Shown: positions 17,519-30,350 of the stretch, one piece after another
Layout of the letters: the number at the start of each line of letters is the position of its first letter
How positions within the stretch are numbered: the first letter of the stretch is position 1
NCBI RefSeq assembly: GCF_001482305.1
Contig: NZ_LOHP01000060.1
Coordinates: 124,001 to 188,000, forward strand
Direction of reading: 5' to 3'
Source of the DNA: Leucobacter sp. G161
GTDB lineage: Bacteria; Actinomycetota; Actinomycetes; Actinomycetales; Microbacteriaceae
DNA: 64,000 nucleotides
Translations under genes and position numbers: made by a program
Notes under the pieces: generated by a model
What the model was told of the DNA's origin: nothing
Seen by the model: only the letters and a program-made list of their open reading frames with translations
Databases searched by the model: none

Positions 17519-19390
17519 TCAGCCTTCCTTTCCTGCGCCGGCGGTCTCAGCTGCCTTGCGCTCGGCGATTGTCTGACGACGCTCTGCCTCGCCGCGACTC
17601 TTCGCGACCTTCTTGGCACTGCTCTTCGTCGCCGCTACAGGCTCCTGGAACCGTGCCCGGCCCTGGTACACCGCGCCAAGCTGACGCGGGTCAAGCCCGG
17701 AGAACCGGTACCCTCCGCTGTAGACCTTGGTGCGGGCAAGCAGCGTCATCATCGGGTGGGTGAACAGCGCAACCACAATCACGTCGACGATCGTGGTGAG
17801 GCCGAGCGTGAACGCGAAGCCCTTCACGTTGCCAACCGCAAGGACGAAGAGCACGACTGCAGCGAGCAGGTTCACGCCGTCCGATGCGAGGATCGTGCGA
17901 AGCGCTCGCTTCCACCCGCCCTCGACTGCGGCGGTGATGCCGAAGCCGTCACGCAGCTGGTCGCGGATGCGCTCGAAGTACACGATAAACGAGTCGGCCG
18001 TGAAGCCGATCGCCACGATGATACCGGCGACACCAGCGAGCGACAGCCTGTAGCCCTGGCGCCACGAGAAGAACGTGAGCAGCAGGTAGGTGAGGATCGC
18101 GGCGACACCAAGCGAAGCGATGGTGAGTGTGCCGAGCAGTCGGTACTGGAACAGCGAGTACACCACGACGAGCGCAAGCCCGATGAGGCCGGCGATGAGG
18201 CCACCAATGAGCTGGTTCGAGCCGAGCGTCGAAGAAATGTCTTCCTGGCTCTGCACCGTGAAGCTCATCGGCAGCGCGCCGAACTTCAGCTGGTCAGCGA
18301 GCACCTGCGACGACTCCTTGGTGAAGTTGCCGGAGATCGCGGGGCGACCGTCGAGGATCTGTGCGTTCATCGTCGGCGCAGAGAGCACCTTGCCGTCGAG
18401 CACGAAGGCGAACTGGTTCAGCGGTGGCTGCTGCCCGAACAGGCGGGTGCTCACCTTGCCGAACTCCTTGGCTCCCTGCTTGTTCATCGTGATCGCGACT
18501 TCCCACAGGCCGGTGGTGCCACCGCCGCCCTGGATGGACTGCTGCTGAGCCACTGCGTCGGTGATGACATCACCGGTGAGTTCGACGGGACCCACGATGT
18601 ACTTGAGCATGCCGGTTTCATCACACGTGATGAGCGGCTTGTCAGCTGGAGCGTTCGCGACTTCAAGCGCACTGTCCGAGGTGCACGTGAACGCGGCGAA
18701 GTCTTCGAGCAGGGCCGGGGTGAGCCAGGCCTGATCCGCGGGATCTGTCGGGAGCGGATCCGGGTAGCGGTCGCCTGCAGCTGCGGGGTCTGCCTCAGCA
18801 TCCGCATCGCCGGCAGGCGCTGCCTCAGCGTCACCGGTGTCGGCTGCTGGAGCTTCACCGGCCGCGGGAGCTTCCGCGTCGGCCGGGGCTTCCCCGTCCG
18901 CGCCCTCGATGGACTCGCCGTTCTCAGGGACGACCCCTGCGGTGGCCGGCGCTTCAACGAACACGCCGCGGAAGTCGAGCGCTGCCGACGCCTGAATGCG
19001 CTGCAGTGTCTCGTCGTCGACCTTGCCTGGGATCGCAACCGAGATGTGGTTGCTGCCCTGCGTGGTGATCTCGGCCTCGGAGACGCCGGAGGCGTTCACG
19101 CGCTGGCGGAGGATGGATACGGCCTGGTCGAGCTGCTCACCGGTGACGGCCTTGCCGTCGTTCTGGTTTGCAGCCAGCAGGATCTGGGTACCACCCTGCA
19201 GATCAAGCGCGAGTTTGGGGGTCCAGGTCGCATCGCTGCGATAGACGCCGAGTGTGATGAGGCCTGTGAGCCCGACAATGATGGCCAACAGGAAGATGAG
19301 GGAGCGACGTGCACTCCGCACTGCAGGCGCGACGGATCGTTTTGCCAAGACAGATGTCTCGCTTTCAGATATCGGTGCGACAAGCCGCAC
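17519..19390 (-). CDS. secD: Protein translocase subunit SecD with an acidic low-complexity insert
   Basis: SecD partners SecF in late protein export. The sequence has the first membrane helix, then LDLQGGTQILL, the P1-head region and a C-terminal six-helix domain with SLAGVAGIIVAIGFTADSFIVYFERIRD. About residues 148-215 form an insert of Ala, Asp, Glu, Pro and Gly in the extracytoplasmic P1 domain, not part of the conserved fold. The start is uncertain: GTG at 19390 lies 10 bases after the yajC stop, with AAGGAG further upstream. An in-frame TTG at 19348 would give MAKRSVAP, nearer to the usual N-terminus, but lacks a good SD. Confidence 0.93.
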   Translation of the reverse strand: MRLVAPISESETSVLAKRSVAPAVRSARRSLIFLLAIIVGLTGLITLGVYRSDATWTPKLALDLQGGTQILLAANQNDGKAVTGEQLDQAVSILRQRVNASGVSEAEITTQGSNHISVAIPGKVDDETLQRIQASAALDFRGVFVEAPATAGVVPENGESIEGADGEAPADAEAPAAGEAPAADTGDAEAAPAGDADAEADPAAAGDRYPDPLPTDPADQAWLTPALLEDFAAFTCTSDSALEVANAPADKPLITCDETGMLKYIVGPVELTGDVITDAVAQQQSIQGGGGTTGLWEVAITMNKQGAKEFGKVSTRLFGQQPPLNQFAFVLDGKVLSAPTMNAQILDGRPAISGNFTKESSQVLADQLKFGALPMSFTVQSQEDISSTLGSNQLIGGLIAGLIGLALVVVYSLFQYRLLGTLTIASLGVAAILTYLLLTFFSWRQGYRLSLAGVAGIIVAIGFTADSFIVYFERIRDQLRDGFGITAAVEGGWKRALRTILASDGVNLLAAVVLFVLAVGNVKGFAFTLGLTTIVDVIVVALFTHPMMTLLARTKVYSGGYRFSGLDPRQLGAVYQGRARFQEPVAATKSSAKKVAKSRGEAERRQTIAERKAAETAGAGKEG

Positions 19391-19400
19391 CGTCGATTAC

Positions 19401-19832
19401 TTACTCCTTGTCGGAGTTCTTGTCTTCACTCTTCTCAGCTGCGGGAGTGCCGTCGAGGTCTGCGGAGGTGTCACCGGTTGCCGGTGCGTCATCGGCAGCG
19501 GTGAACCGCTCGCCGAACTCGGGGTCGTCGTCGGGAGCGAGCACCGATGCTTCGCTCTCCTCGACGGGAGCATCAACCGGGGTAACAACCTGGCCGACTG
19601 CGTTACGGTGCACGACGAGCGTGCTCGTACCGCTCATGACGGTCACTCGGTTCTCTTCTTCATCGACCGAGAGGATCGTGCCAAAAATGCCCGACTGGAG
19701 CATCACTTCTGCTCCCGGCTGCATGTTGTTCTGCATCTCTGCCATCTGCGCCTGGCGCTTCTTGCTGTTGCGGAACATGAAGAAGATAAGCACGGCGACG
19801 AGGCCGAGCATAATGAGTGTCATCGGATCCAT
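19401..19832 (-). CDS. yajC: Preprotein translocase subunit YajC
   Basis: A 143-residue protein with one N-terminal membrane helix (MTLIMLGLVAVLIFFMFRN), then the YajC core (QPGAEVMLQSGIFGTILSVDEEENRVTV) and a long acidic, probably disordered tail after about residue 85. YajC associates with SecDF. The ATG at 19832 begins the helix. It precedes secD and secF in one transcript and follows ruvB after a gap of 92 bases. Confidence 0.93.
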   Translation of the reverse strand: MDPMTLIMLGLVAVLIFFMFRNSKKRQAQMAEMQNNMQPGAEVMLQSGIFGTILSVDEEENRVTVMSGTSTLVVHRNAVGQVVTPVDAPVEESEASVLAPDDDPEFGERFTAADDAPATGDTSADLDGTPAAEKSEDKNSDKE

Positions 19833-19924
19833 GAGGCGTTGACCCTTTCAAAGATTGTGGAGCGCGCCCTTGAACACGCACGGACCGCACAAGTCTAGCG
19901 GGGTTTCCTGCGAGCGGCAGCACT

Positions 19925-20932
19925 CTATACAGGAGGTGGCACGATCCCGAGATGCGCCCAGCCAAGCGAGGTTGCGATCCGCCCGCGCGGGGACCTGGCT
20001 ATGAGTCCAGCCCGCATGAGAAACGGCTCGACAACCGCCTCGATGGTCTCGGCTTCCTCCCCCACGGATGCGGCGAGCGTCGACAAGCCGACGGGCCCGC
20101 CGGCGAAGCGCTCAACGATAATCCGGAGTACCTCGCGATCGAGCCGGTCGAGGCCGTGATCGTCGACGTCGTAGAGCGAGAGCGCAGCGCGCACGGACCT
20201 CGCGTCTGGCTGGGTGCCGTGGACGAGGGTGTAGTCGCGCACGCGTCTGAGCAGCCGGTTCGCAATACGCGGGGTTCCCCGCGACCTGCCGGCGATCTCC
20301 ACCACCCCAGCGGTATCGATAGGAAAATCGAGCAGCCCGGCGGCGCGGGTAAGAACGCCCTCGAGCTCGCTGTTTGCGTAATACTCCAGGTGCGCGGTAA
20401 ATCCGAAGCGATCACGCAATGGGTTCGGGAGCAACCCGGCGCGAGTGGTCGCGCCGACGAGCGTGAATGGGGAGAGCTCGAGCGGGATCGACGTGGCACC
20501 GGCCCCCTTGCCGACCATGATGTCGACTTTGAAGTCCTCCATCGCGAGGTAGAGCATCTCTTCGGCGCTGCGAGCCATGCGGTGGATCTCGTCAATAAAG
20601 AGCACCTCACCGGGTGTCAGGGCGGACAGCACGGCAGCGAGATCGCCGGCATGTTGGATCGCCGGGCCCGATGTCTGCTGCAGCGGCACCCCCAGCTCGG
20701 TGGCCACAATCATCGACAGGGTCGTTTTGCCCAGGCCGGGTGGACCAGCGAGCAGGATATGGTCGGGCGTCCGCGACTCGATCTGAGCTGCGCCAAGCAA
20801 TAATCCCAGCTGCTCGCGGACCTTCTCCTGCCCGACGAACTCAGCAAGCGAACCGGGTCGGAGGGCGCCTTCGTAACTCACCTCGGTCGGCATCGCCTGT
20901 GGCGATAGCTCTCCCGACAGTGGCGCGCTCAT
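19925..20932 (-). CDS. ruvB: Holliday junction ATP-dependent helicase RuvB
   Basis: RuvB is the AAA+ motor that drives branch migration of Holliday junctions with RuvA. The 335-residue protein has Walker [12 protein letters not shown], Walker [10 protein letters not shown], sensor [11 protein letters not shown] and the C-terminal winged helix ([25 protein letters not shown]). Its length is normal. The ATG at 20932 overlaps the ruvA stop as ATGA, indicating coupled translation. Confidence 0.96.
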   Translation of the reverse strand: MSAPLSGELSPQAMPTEVSYEGALRPGSLAEFVGQEKVREQLGLLLGAAQIESRTPDHILLAGPPGLGKTTLSMIVATELGVPLQQTSGPAIQHAGDLAAVLSALTPGEVLFIDEIHRMARSAEEMLYLAMEDFKVDIMVGKGAGATSIPLELSPFTLVGATTRAGLLPNPLRDRFGFTAHLEYYANSELEGVLTRAAGLLDFPIDTAGVVEIAGRSRGTPRIANRLLRRVRDYTLVHGTQPDARSVRAALSLYDVDDHGLDRLDREVLRIIVERFAGGPVGLSTLAASVGEEAETIEAVVEPFLMRAGLIARSPRGRIATSLGWAHLGIVPPPV

Positions 20933-21537
20933 CGGCGACCCCGCTGCAGGAGCGCAAGGGCAGCTCGCAGCAGCTGTGCGTTCGACAGTTCCGCGCCTGC
21001 GTCGCGCGCATCCAGCACGGCTTGCCGAGCCTCGGGTTCATTCCAGCCGAGTCCCTGCAGCCCCTCGGTCACCTCTTCGGTGAGGGCCTCGTCCGGATCC
21101 ACGGCGACGGGACTCGCGTCTGTGGCATCAAGCTCAAGGCCGGCGAGCTTGCCGGCCAGGGAGACCGTAATCAGCTTCGCGGTCTTCGGCCCAATCCCAG
21201 AGACCTTCCGGAATGGCTTGTCGTCTTCTGCGGCAACGGCGCGCACGGCCTCGCCTGGCGAGAGTTCGGACAACACGCCGAGCCCTGAGCGAGGCCCAAC
21301 GCCTGAGACACCGATGAGGATCCCGAAGAGCGCGAGCTCGGCCTCGGTATCGAACCCGTAGAGTGTCAGCGAATCCTCGCGAACGATGAGGGATGTGTGC
21401 AGGAACAGCTGCTCCCCCGGTGTTCGCTGCGCCGTTCGCCCACTGGGGACCTCGACGCGCATGCCGACACCGCCGACTCCGAGCACAACCCAACCAGCAC
21501 CGGCAGCCAGCACCTCACCGCGTAACGAAGCAATCAC
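20929..21537 (-). CDS. ruvA: Holliday junction DNA helicase subunit RuvA
   Basis: RuvA binds the four-way junction and recruits RuvB. The 202-residue protein begins [19 protein letters not shown] (OB fold), has two helix-hairpin-helix regions ([20 protein letters not shown] and [19 protein letters not shown]), and ends in the domain III helices that contact RuvB. The start is GTG at 21537 with no strong SD. A LexA-type box lies about 55 bases upstream. Unusually, ruvC is not the neighbour: about 150 non-coding bases and then leuA lie upstream. Confidence 0.94.
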   Translation of the reverse strand: MIASLRGEVLAAGAGWVVLGVGGVGMRVEVPSGRTAQRTPGEQLFLHTSLIVREDSLTLYGFDTEAELALFGILIGVSGVGPRSGLGVLSELSPGEAVRAVAAEDDKPFRKVSGIGPKTAKLITVSLAGKLAGLELDATDASPVAVDPDEALTEEVTEGLQGLGWNEPEARQAVLDARDAGAELSNAQLLRAALALLQRGRR

Positions 21538-21590
21538 ACGCTAAGCATATGGCGAGTGAGCCGCAATACCCGACGCGCCACACCGGCCAT

Positions 21591-21606
21591 TCGAACATAT
21601 GTCCGA
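21591..21606 (-). promoter_or_regulatory. LexA-type SOS box upstream of ruvAB
   Basis: The sequence TCGAACATATGTCCGA matches the actinobacterial/Gram-positive SOS pattern CGAAC-N4-GTTCG with one mismatch, and extends as an imperfect 18-bp palindrome (21590-21607). It lies 54 bases upstream of the ruvA GTG, as expected for LexA control of ruv genes. Site and position are visible; regulation is inferred. Confidence 0.7.
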
Positions 21607-21645
21607 ACCGATACGCGAGCACATCTTGCCGTTCGGCCAATGCAA

Positions 21646-21679
21646 CAGCGGGGCCAACGGCACGCCGCTGACCCCGCTG
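21646..21679 (-). terminator. Hairpin terminator downstream of leuA
   Basis: Eight-base arms CAGCGGGG (21646-21653) and CCCCGCTG (21672-21679) lie 12 bases beyond the leuA stop on the minus strand. They separate leuA from the LexA-controlled ruvAB promoter. Confidence 0.5.
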
Positions 21680-21691
21680 CGAGACCGCTTC

Positions 21692-25425
<3,734 letters not shown>

Positions 25426-25443
25426 CCTCCGCCCACGGGCTGC

Positions 25444-25830
25444 TTAGTGGCGGCGCGGAACGTAGCGCGCGTCGCCAAGTCCGATGATGAAGTATCCGAT
25501 GATCGGGAACATCCAGAGCAGGAAGACGGAGAAGGCCGCGCCCTTGCCAAAGTTTGTTCCGAGGCGCAGCGCGACAAAGATCGCGAAAATGAAGCCCACG
25601 ATCGGGATGATGTAGAGCAGCGACATCCACGCTGAGTACCCTGCGATCTTCACGATGAGGATCACGTTCACAATCGGGATGAGTGCGAGAATGCCCGCGT
25701 ACCCGGCCTTGGTGAACATGCGCCATGCCGCAATCACGAAGACGACGTAGAAGGCGATCATGATCACGGAGCCGGTGCCGGAAAGCACCGCTGCCATAGC
25801 GTCATCAATTGGCGTGTTTACTGCGTTCAT
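25444..25830 (-). CDS. DUF5684-type small membrane protein
   Basis: A 128-residue protein with about four membrane helices (VIMIAFYVVFVIAAWRMF, AGILALIPIVNVILIVKI, SLLYIIPIVGFIFAIFVAL, FSVFLLWMFPIIGYFIIGL) and a short basic C-terminus. The pattern F.KAG..G..A.IPI.N is that of DUF5684, whose role is not established. Convergent with the DUF2207 gene and divergent from the lamin-tail gene; the ATG at 25830 is the only sensible start. Confidence 0.8.
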   Translation of the reverse strand: MNAVNTPIDDAMAAVLSGTGSVIMIAFYVVFVIAAWRMFTKAGYAGILALIPIVNVILIVKIAGYSAWMSLLYIIPIVGFIFAIFVALRLGTNFGKGAAFSVFLLWMFPIIGYFIIGLGDARYVPRRH

Positions 25831-25954
25831 AGAAGAATTCTATGGTGCACACGGGCGTCGTTCACCCGCGAGTCACCGAAGCGACGCGAGAACGTTGCCT
25901 TGAACTGCTGAGATGAGGCTGGCCTTGTCCCGATTTAAGTCCAAAGGAACCTCC

Positions 25955-28135
25955 GTGCCTCAGCGTCACATTCTTGCCGGCTGCACCGCCGCACTCATCA
26001 CAGCATCAGTCCTCGCGTTGCCATCGACCGCAACCGCCGCGCCCCTCACGCCGACCGCGGACCAGCTCACCGGCCCCCGCATCTCCGAGGTCGAATCCTC
26101 AGACGGAACTCCAGGAGACTGGGTCGAGTTCTTCAATCCAGCGCCCACCGCGGTGGATCTCTCCGGGTACACGTTCAGGGACAGTGACGACACGCACAGC
26201 TACCTGCTTCCCGAGGGCAGCATCATCGCGCCGGGCGGCTACCTCGTCCTCGATGAGCTCCAGAAGGGCAGCTCAGCTGTCGGCTTTGACTTCGGGCTCG
26301 GCAAGGCTGACTCGGCTCGGCTCTTCGACACCTCGGGTGCGCTCGTCGACAGCTACAGCTGGACAGCGCACGCGCCCGTCACCTTCGGGATCACCGAGGC
26401 AGGCGAGTGGGAGGCAACCAGCGAGCCAACACGCGGCGCCGCAAACATCTTTGCAACGCCCGCCCCTGGCAGCGTATTCCTCAGCGAGGTTGACTCACAG
26501 CCGGCAGACTGGGTTGAGCTCGTCAACACCGGCAGCACAGCGCTCGATCTTGCGGGATACGAGCTGCGTGACAACTCCGACGATCACAGCTGGAAGTTTC
26601 CGGCGGGAATCAGCATCGCCCCCGGTGAGTACCTCGTCGTCGCGGCCGACACTCAGGGCAAAATCGGGCAGTCCCCCGGCGCGTTCGGCGACGCGATCGG
26701 GATCGGCAGCGCCGATCGAATCCGGCTCTTTGCGCCGGACGCATCACTGATCGATGACACGCTCGCGTGGGAGGGCCACGCGGTGATCGACGGCGACGCA
26801 GCGCTCGCAACGCTCGCCCGCTGTGTCGCAGGCGAAGGCAGCTTCGTACTCGCACATCCGACACCGGGCGAGCCGAACCGGTGCGCAACGAACCCCGATC
26901 CTGGGCCGGGCCCCGAGACCCCAGCGGACACGCTTGCCTGGCCGGGATCGGCAACAACCCGCGTCATCGATTCGACGCCCATGTTCCGCGAGGACTCTTC
27001 TGGCCTCGATACCCAGCTCACGCCCTCCGGCGTCGCACTCTGGGCGGTCGACAACGGCGAGGGCCGCTTCTGGAAGCTCAATGCGCAGGCAGACGGCACC
27101 GTCACCTTCGCCCCGGGCTGGGAACAGGGTAAGCGGGTCCGCTTCCAGCGCGACGCGTCGAACCCCAGCGCGAAGGGTCCGGACACAGAGGGCATCACGG
27201 TCGCCGGTGATGGTTTCCTCTACCTCGCTTCCGAACGTGACAACGGCACCAAGGGAGTGAACCAGAACACGGTACTCAAGGTCGATCCGAACGCGCCCGG
27301 ACCCGATGTCGTTGCGACGCAGGAGTGGGATGTCACCGAGATCCTGCCCGCAGTCAGCGCCAACCTCGGCATCGAGGCCGTCGAGTGGGTGGCGGATGCC
27401 GACCTCGAAGGCAAACTCTTCGACGCGAACACCGGAGCCCCGTACTCCCCCGCGAGCTACCCGGGCCACGGGGACGGGCTCTTCTTCGTCGCAGTCGAGG
27501 ACGGTGGCCAGGTCTTCGCGCTCGCGCTCAACACTGACGGCACCGTCCAGCGTGTTGCCGAACTGAAGCCGCAGCTCGCAGGGGTCATGGCTCTCGACTG
27601 GGACACGGTGAAGGGTGGTCTGTGGGCCGTCTGCGACGACGGCTGCAACGGGGCCACGGCGTTCTTCGCACTCAACGGCACCGACAAGCCAGAGCTCACT
27701 CACTTCGACCGCCCGGAGGGGCTCCCGAACACCAACAACGAGGGCTTCGCGACGTCGCCCGCCGCGCTCACCACGAACGCAGCAGCGAAGTCCGCAACCG
27801 CACAGTCTCAGCGCCCCGTCTGGTGGTTCACCGACGGCGCAAAGTCGGGCGCGCTTCAGGCCGGAACGGTGTTCACGCCCCCGGTCACGGACGACGGGAC
27901 TGACGGGCCAGACACCGATGGCCCAGACAACGGCAACAGCAACGGCGGCAACGGCGGCAACGGCGGCGGCAAGACTGACACTGGCAAGGGCAGCACGCCG
28001 CAGCAGGGGTCCGCGAAGCTCGCGGCCACAGGCGCGAGCGATCAGCCGGCGCTTGCTGTTACCCTCGCTGCGCTCGCCACTCTGCTCGGTGCGGGTTCTC
28101 TCGCACTCGTGGCTCGGAAGCGGCGCCGCGCGTAG
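25955..28135 (+). CDS. Secreted lamin-tail-domain protein with LAATG sortase signal
   Basis: A 726-residue exported protein. After a signal peptide (to about STATAA) come two lamin-tail domains with matching motifs (GDWVEFFNP..VDLSGYTFRD..IAPGGYLVLDE and ADWVELVNT..LDLAGYELRD..IAPGEYLVVAA). A large C-terminal domain follows (SGVALWAVDNGEGRFWKL, TEGITVAGDGFLYLASERDN, AVEWVADADLEGKLF), resembling esterase/phytase-like propellers. The end is a Gly/Asn/Asp linker, LAATG, a hydrophobic helix and RKRRRA: a cell-wall sorting signal of the LAxTG kind used by class E sortases. The GTG at 25955 has AAAGGA 6 bases upstream; an ATG at 25913 would add 14 residues. No sortase is in the window. Confidence 0.8.
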   Translation: MPQRHILAGCTAALITASVLALPSTATAAPLTPTADQLTGPRISEVESSDGTPGDWVEFFNPAPTAVDLSGYTFRDSDDTHSYLLPEGSIIAPGGYLVLDELQKGSSAVGFDFGLGKADSARLFDTSGALVDSYSWTAHAPVTFGITEAGEWEATSEPTRGAANIFATPAPGSVFLSEVDSQPADWVELVNTGSTALDLAGYELRDNSDDHSWKFPAGISIAPGEYLVVAADTQGKIGQSPGAFGDAIGIGSADRIRLFAPDASLIDDTLAWEGHAVIDGDAALATLARCVAGEGSFVLAHPTPGEPNRCATNPDPGPGPETPADTLAWPGSATTRVIDSTPMFREDSSGLDTQLTPSGVALWAVDNGEGRFWKLNAQADGTVTFAPGWEQGKRVRFQRDASNPSAKGPDTEGITVAGDGFLYLASERDNGTKGVNQNTVLKVDPNAPGPDVVATQEWDVTEILPAVSANLGIEAVEWVADADLEGKLFDANTGAPYSPASYPGHGDGLFFVAVEDGGQVFALALNTDGTVQRVAELKPQLAGVMALDWDTVKGGLWAVCDDGCNGATAFFALNGTDKPELTHFDRPEGLPNTNNEGFATSPAALTTNAAAKSATAQSQRPVWWFTDGAKSGALQAGTVFTPPVTDDGTDGPDTDGPDNGNSNGGNGGNGGGKTDTGKGSTPQQGSAKLAATGASDQPALAVTLAALATLLGAGSLALVARKRRRA

Positions 28136-28148
28136 GGCACACAGCACA

Positions 28149-28190
28149 GTGGGCGGCCTGCCGGGAGTGGTTCCCCTGCACGCCGCCCAC
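28149..28190 (+). terminator. Terminator hairpin after the lamin-tail gene
   Basis: Nine-base arms GTGGGCGGC (28149-28157) and GCCGCCCAC (28182-28190) lie 13 bases after the stop. The loop can itself fold (GGGA/TCCC). No clear T-tract follows. Confidence 0.6.
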
Positions 28191-28223
28191 ACGTTGGATC
28201 CCCAGCGAAGCCACCCGGCTCCT

Positions 28224-28410
28224 CACAGTTGCAGGCACAAACCTCAGCGAGTACGCACGCTCACCTGCCATGACCTCAGCGAGGTCATGGGCCTTGTACT
28301 GCACATCACTCCTGACTTCGCTGAGGTCATGGCTCATGAGCAGTTCAGGCCGGGGATCCTCGACCTCGAGAGTGCGCTGGCCGGAGCGAGAAGGGGCTCG
28401 CTGCGCTCCA
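28224..28410 (+). repeat. Dispersed intergenic repeat, copy A
   Basis: First of three homologous copies, here in the reference orientation, filling the gap between the convergent lamin-tail gene and era. Order: left flank beginning CACAGTTGCAGG, palindrome 1 at 28269-28289 (CATGACCTC, AGC, GAGGTCATG), a 22-base core at 28290-28311 starting GGCCTTGTACTGC, palindrome 2 at 28312-28331 (CTGACTTC, GCT, GAGGTCATG), then right flank GCTCATGAGCAGTTCAGGCC and on to AGAAGGGGCTCGC. Palindromes 1 and 2 are also inverted repeats of each other, so the whole forms a stem of about 20 bp with a 22-base loop. No open reading frame or target duplication explains it. Confidence 0.85.
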
Positions 28411-28464
28411 CCGAGTCTGTTCTTGCCGAGGTCCGTGCATGGAACTACCGCGGGCGCCTCGCGG

Positions 28465-29436
28465 TTAGAAACCGAGACGCCCGAGTGCCTTCGGATCGCG
28501 CTGCCACTCCTTGAGCACCTTCACGCGCAGCGAGAGGTACACGCGGCGCCCGAGGAGCGCTTCAATCTCGCGGCGGGCGTCTTCGCCGATCTGGCGGAGC
28601 CGCGAGCCGCCCTTTCCGATGACGATGCCCTTCTGGCTGTCGCGCTCAACGTACAGCGATGCGTAGAGCTCGAGGAGTCCCTGTTCGCCCTCGTTCTCAG
28701 GCTCGCGTTCTTCGCGGTCGTCCACCGTGGCCGCGAGCGAGTGCGGAAGCTCCTCGCGTGCTTCGCGCAGCGCGGCCTCGCGGATGAGTTCGGCGATCCG
28801 CTCGTCCTCGGTTTCGTCGGTCGACGCCTCGTCTTCGTACAGTGGCGGCGAGACCGGCATGAGCTTCAACAGCTCGTCGCTCAGAATGTCGAGCTGGTCG
28901 TTCGTCACCGACGATACGGGCACGACGGAGTCCCACTCGCGCAGCTCGCCGAGTCGCACGAGCTGGTCGTAGATCTCATCCTTGGACGCCTCGTCAACCT
29001 TCGTGAGAATGGCCACCTTCTTGGCACGCGGGAAGTCGTTCAGGCGGTCGTTAATGAAGCGATCTCCCGGCCCGAGTTTCTCGTTGGCCGGGACACAGAA
29101 CCCAATCACGTCGACGTCGCCGAGCGTGGCTTCGACGAGCGCGTTGAGGCGCTCCCCGAGCAGCGTGCGCGGCCGGTGGATGCCCGGGGTGTCGACGATG
29201 ATGAGCTGCCCGTTTGGGCGGTGCGCAATACCGCGGATCGCCCGTCGCGTCGTCTGCGGCTTCGGGCTCGTGATGGCGATCTTTTCGCCGACGATCGCGT
29301 TCGTGAGCGTTGACTTGCCGACGTTCGGTCGGCCAACGAAGGACACGAAGCCAGCCCGGAATTCAGTGCCCTCGGGAAGTGCCGTTCCGTATGCGACCTG
29401 GGGCACCTCTGGGGTGTCTGCTGCAGATGTGGTCAT
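28465..29436 (-). CDS. era: GTPase Era
   Basis: Era binds the 3' end of 16S rRNA and times 30S maturation. The 323-residue protein has GTPase motifs G1 GRPNVGKST, G3 DTPGIHRP and G4 LTKVD, then a C-terminal KH domain (ERDSQKGIVIGKGGSRLRQIG). Between the two lies an acidic insert of about 20 residues (DDREEREPENEGEQG). The ATG at 29436 overlaps the corC stop as ATGA. It is the last gene of the hrcA-to-era run; copy A of the dispersed repeat follows. Confidence 0.95.
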   Translation of the reverse strand: MTTSAADTPEVPQVAYGTALPEGTEFRAGFVSFVGRPNVGKSTLTNAIVGEKIAITSPKPQTTRRAIRGIAHRPNGQLIIVDTPGIHRPRTLLGERLNALVEATLGDVDVIGFCVPANEKLGPGDRFINDRLNDFPRAKKVAILTKVDEASKDEIYDQLVRLGELREWDSVVPVSSVTNDQLDILSDELLKLMPVSPPLYEDEASTDETEDERIAELIREAALREAREELPHSLAATVDDREEREPENEGEQGLLELYASLYVERDSQKGIVIGKGGSRLRQIGEDARREIEALLGRRVYLSLRVKVLKEWQRDPKALGRLGF

Positions 29437-30350
29437 GCTGTGTCCTCAATCATTGTTCCGTTCGCGGTGTCCGCGGGTTCCTGCACCGCGCGGGCGCGCG
29501 CCGTGATAAGTCGTTTGCGTCGGCGTTCGGTGTCGATCGCCTCAAGTTCGATGCCCTCGCCCGTCACTCGGTCTCCCACCTCTGGGAGCCTCCCGAGCCA
29601 CTTCGCGAACAGCCCACCAACAGTATCGACCTCTTCGTCATCGAGCTCGAGATCGAAAAGCTCGCCGAGGTCGTCGATCGGGAGCATCGCGCTCACGAGG
29701 TACAGCCCCGGGGCCTCTTCGACGACCTCGGGGGCCTCCCGATCGTGCTCGTCGCTAATGTCGCCGATCACTTCCTCGATGAGGTCCTCGAGCGTCACGA
29801 GGCCGGAGATGCCACCGTACTCGTCGACCACGAGGGCAAGATGGTTTGACTCATGCTGCATCCGCCGTAGGAGCTTGTCGGCGCGCTGCACCTCGGGGAC
29901 GAACATTGCAGGCTTCATGATGCGGGTCGCGGGCGACTCCTCAGACTCTTCCGGCCGGCGCAGCACGAAGCTACTCGCGTCGCGGAGGTAGACCACGCCG
30001 AGCACCTCGTCTACGTCGTCCCCAATGACGGGCACGCGCGAGTGGCGAGCGTTGAGCAGCAGTTCGAGGGTGTCGCGCACGGAGACATCGGAGTCGACCG
30101 TGACCATGTCGGTGCGGGGCACCATGACCTCGCGCACGAGGGTGTCACCGAACTCAACGATCGAGTGGATGTAATCGCGATCCCCCTCTTCAAGAAGGTC
30201 GAGCTCGGTCGCCTGATCCACCATCGAGAGCAGCTGCTGCTCGTCACGAACCCGACCGCGACCGAGGGCCACACGCTCGGCGATACGTCGCACCGCCGTG
30301 CTGGCCCGCTCAAATAGCGGAGGAAGATCTTGGTCGCTCATCGAGCTCAC
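29433..30350 (-). CDS. CorC/HlyC-type CBS-domain protein without the membrane domain
   Basis: The 305-residue protein has an N-terminal region ending RDYIHSIVEFGDTLVREVMVPRTDM, a pair of CBS domains (VRDTLELLLNARHSRVPVIGDD; ESNHLALVVDEYGGISGLVTLEDLIEEVIG), and a C-terminal CorC_HlyC domain (LYLVSAMLPIDDLGELF). This architecture suits magnesium/cobalt efflux accessory proteins. The DUF21 membrane domain found in many actinobacterial homologues is absent, as in proteobacterial CorC; the 4-base overlap with ybeY leaves no room for it. Start: GTG 30350 (GTGA overlap) or ATG 30341. Confidence 0.85.
   Translation of the reverse strand: MSSMSDQDLPPLFERASTAVRRIAERVALGRGRVRDEQQLLSMVDQATELDLLEEGDRDYIHSIVEFGDTLVREVMVPRTDMVTVDSDVSVRDTLELLLNARHSRVPVIGDDVDEVLGVVYLRDASSFVLRRPEESEESPATRIMKPAMFVPEVQRADKLLRRMQHESNHLALVVDEYGGISGLVTLEDLIEEVIGDISDEHDREAPEVVEEAPGLYLVSAMLPIDDLGELFDLELDDEEVDTVGGLFAKWLGRLPEVGDRVTGEGIELEAIDTERRRKRLITARARAVQEPADTANGTMIEDTA

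Noticed and set aside
17351-19504. 717-codon plus-strand open frame opposite secD and secF
   Set aside because: Composition is charged and repetitive, typical of a shadow frame; the minus strand encodes clear SecD and SecF.
28224-28410. Insertion sequence or MITE as the source of the dispersed repeat
   Set aside because: No terminal inverted repeats at the element ends, no target-site duplication and no transposase seen; the inverted palindromes are internal.
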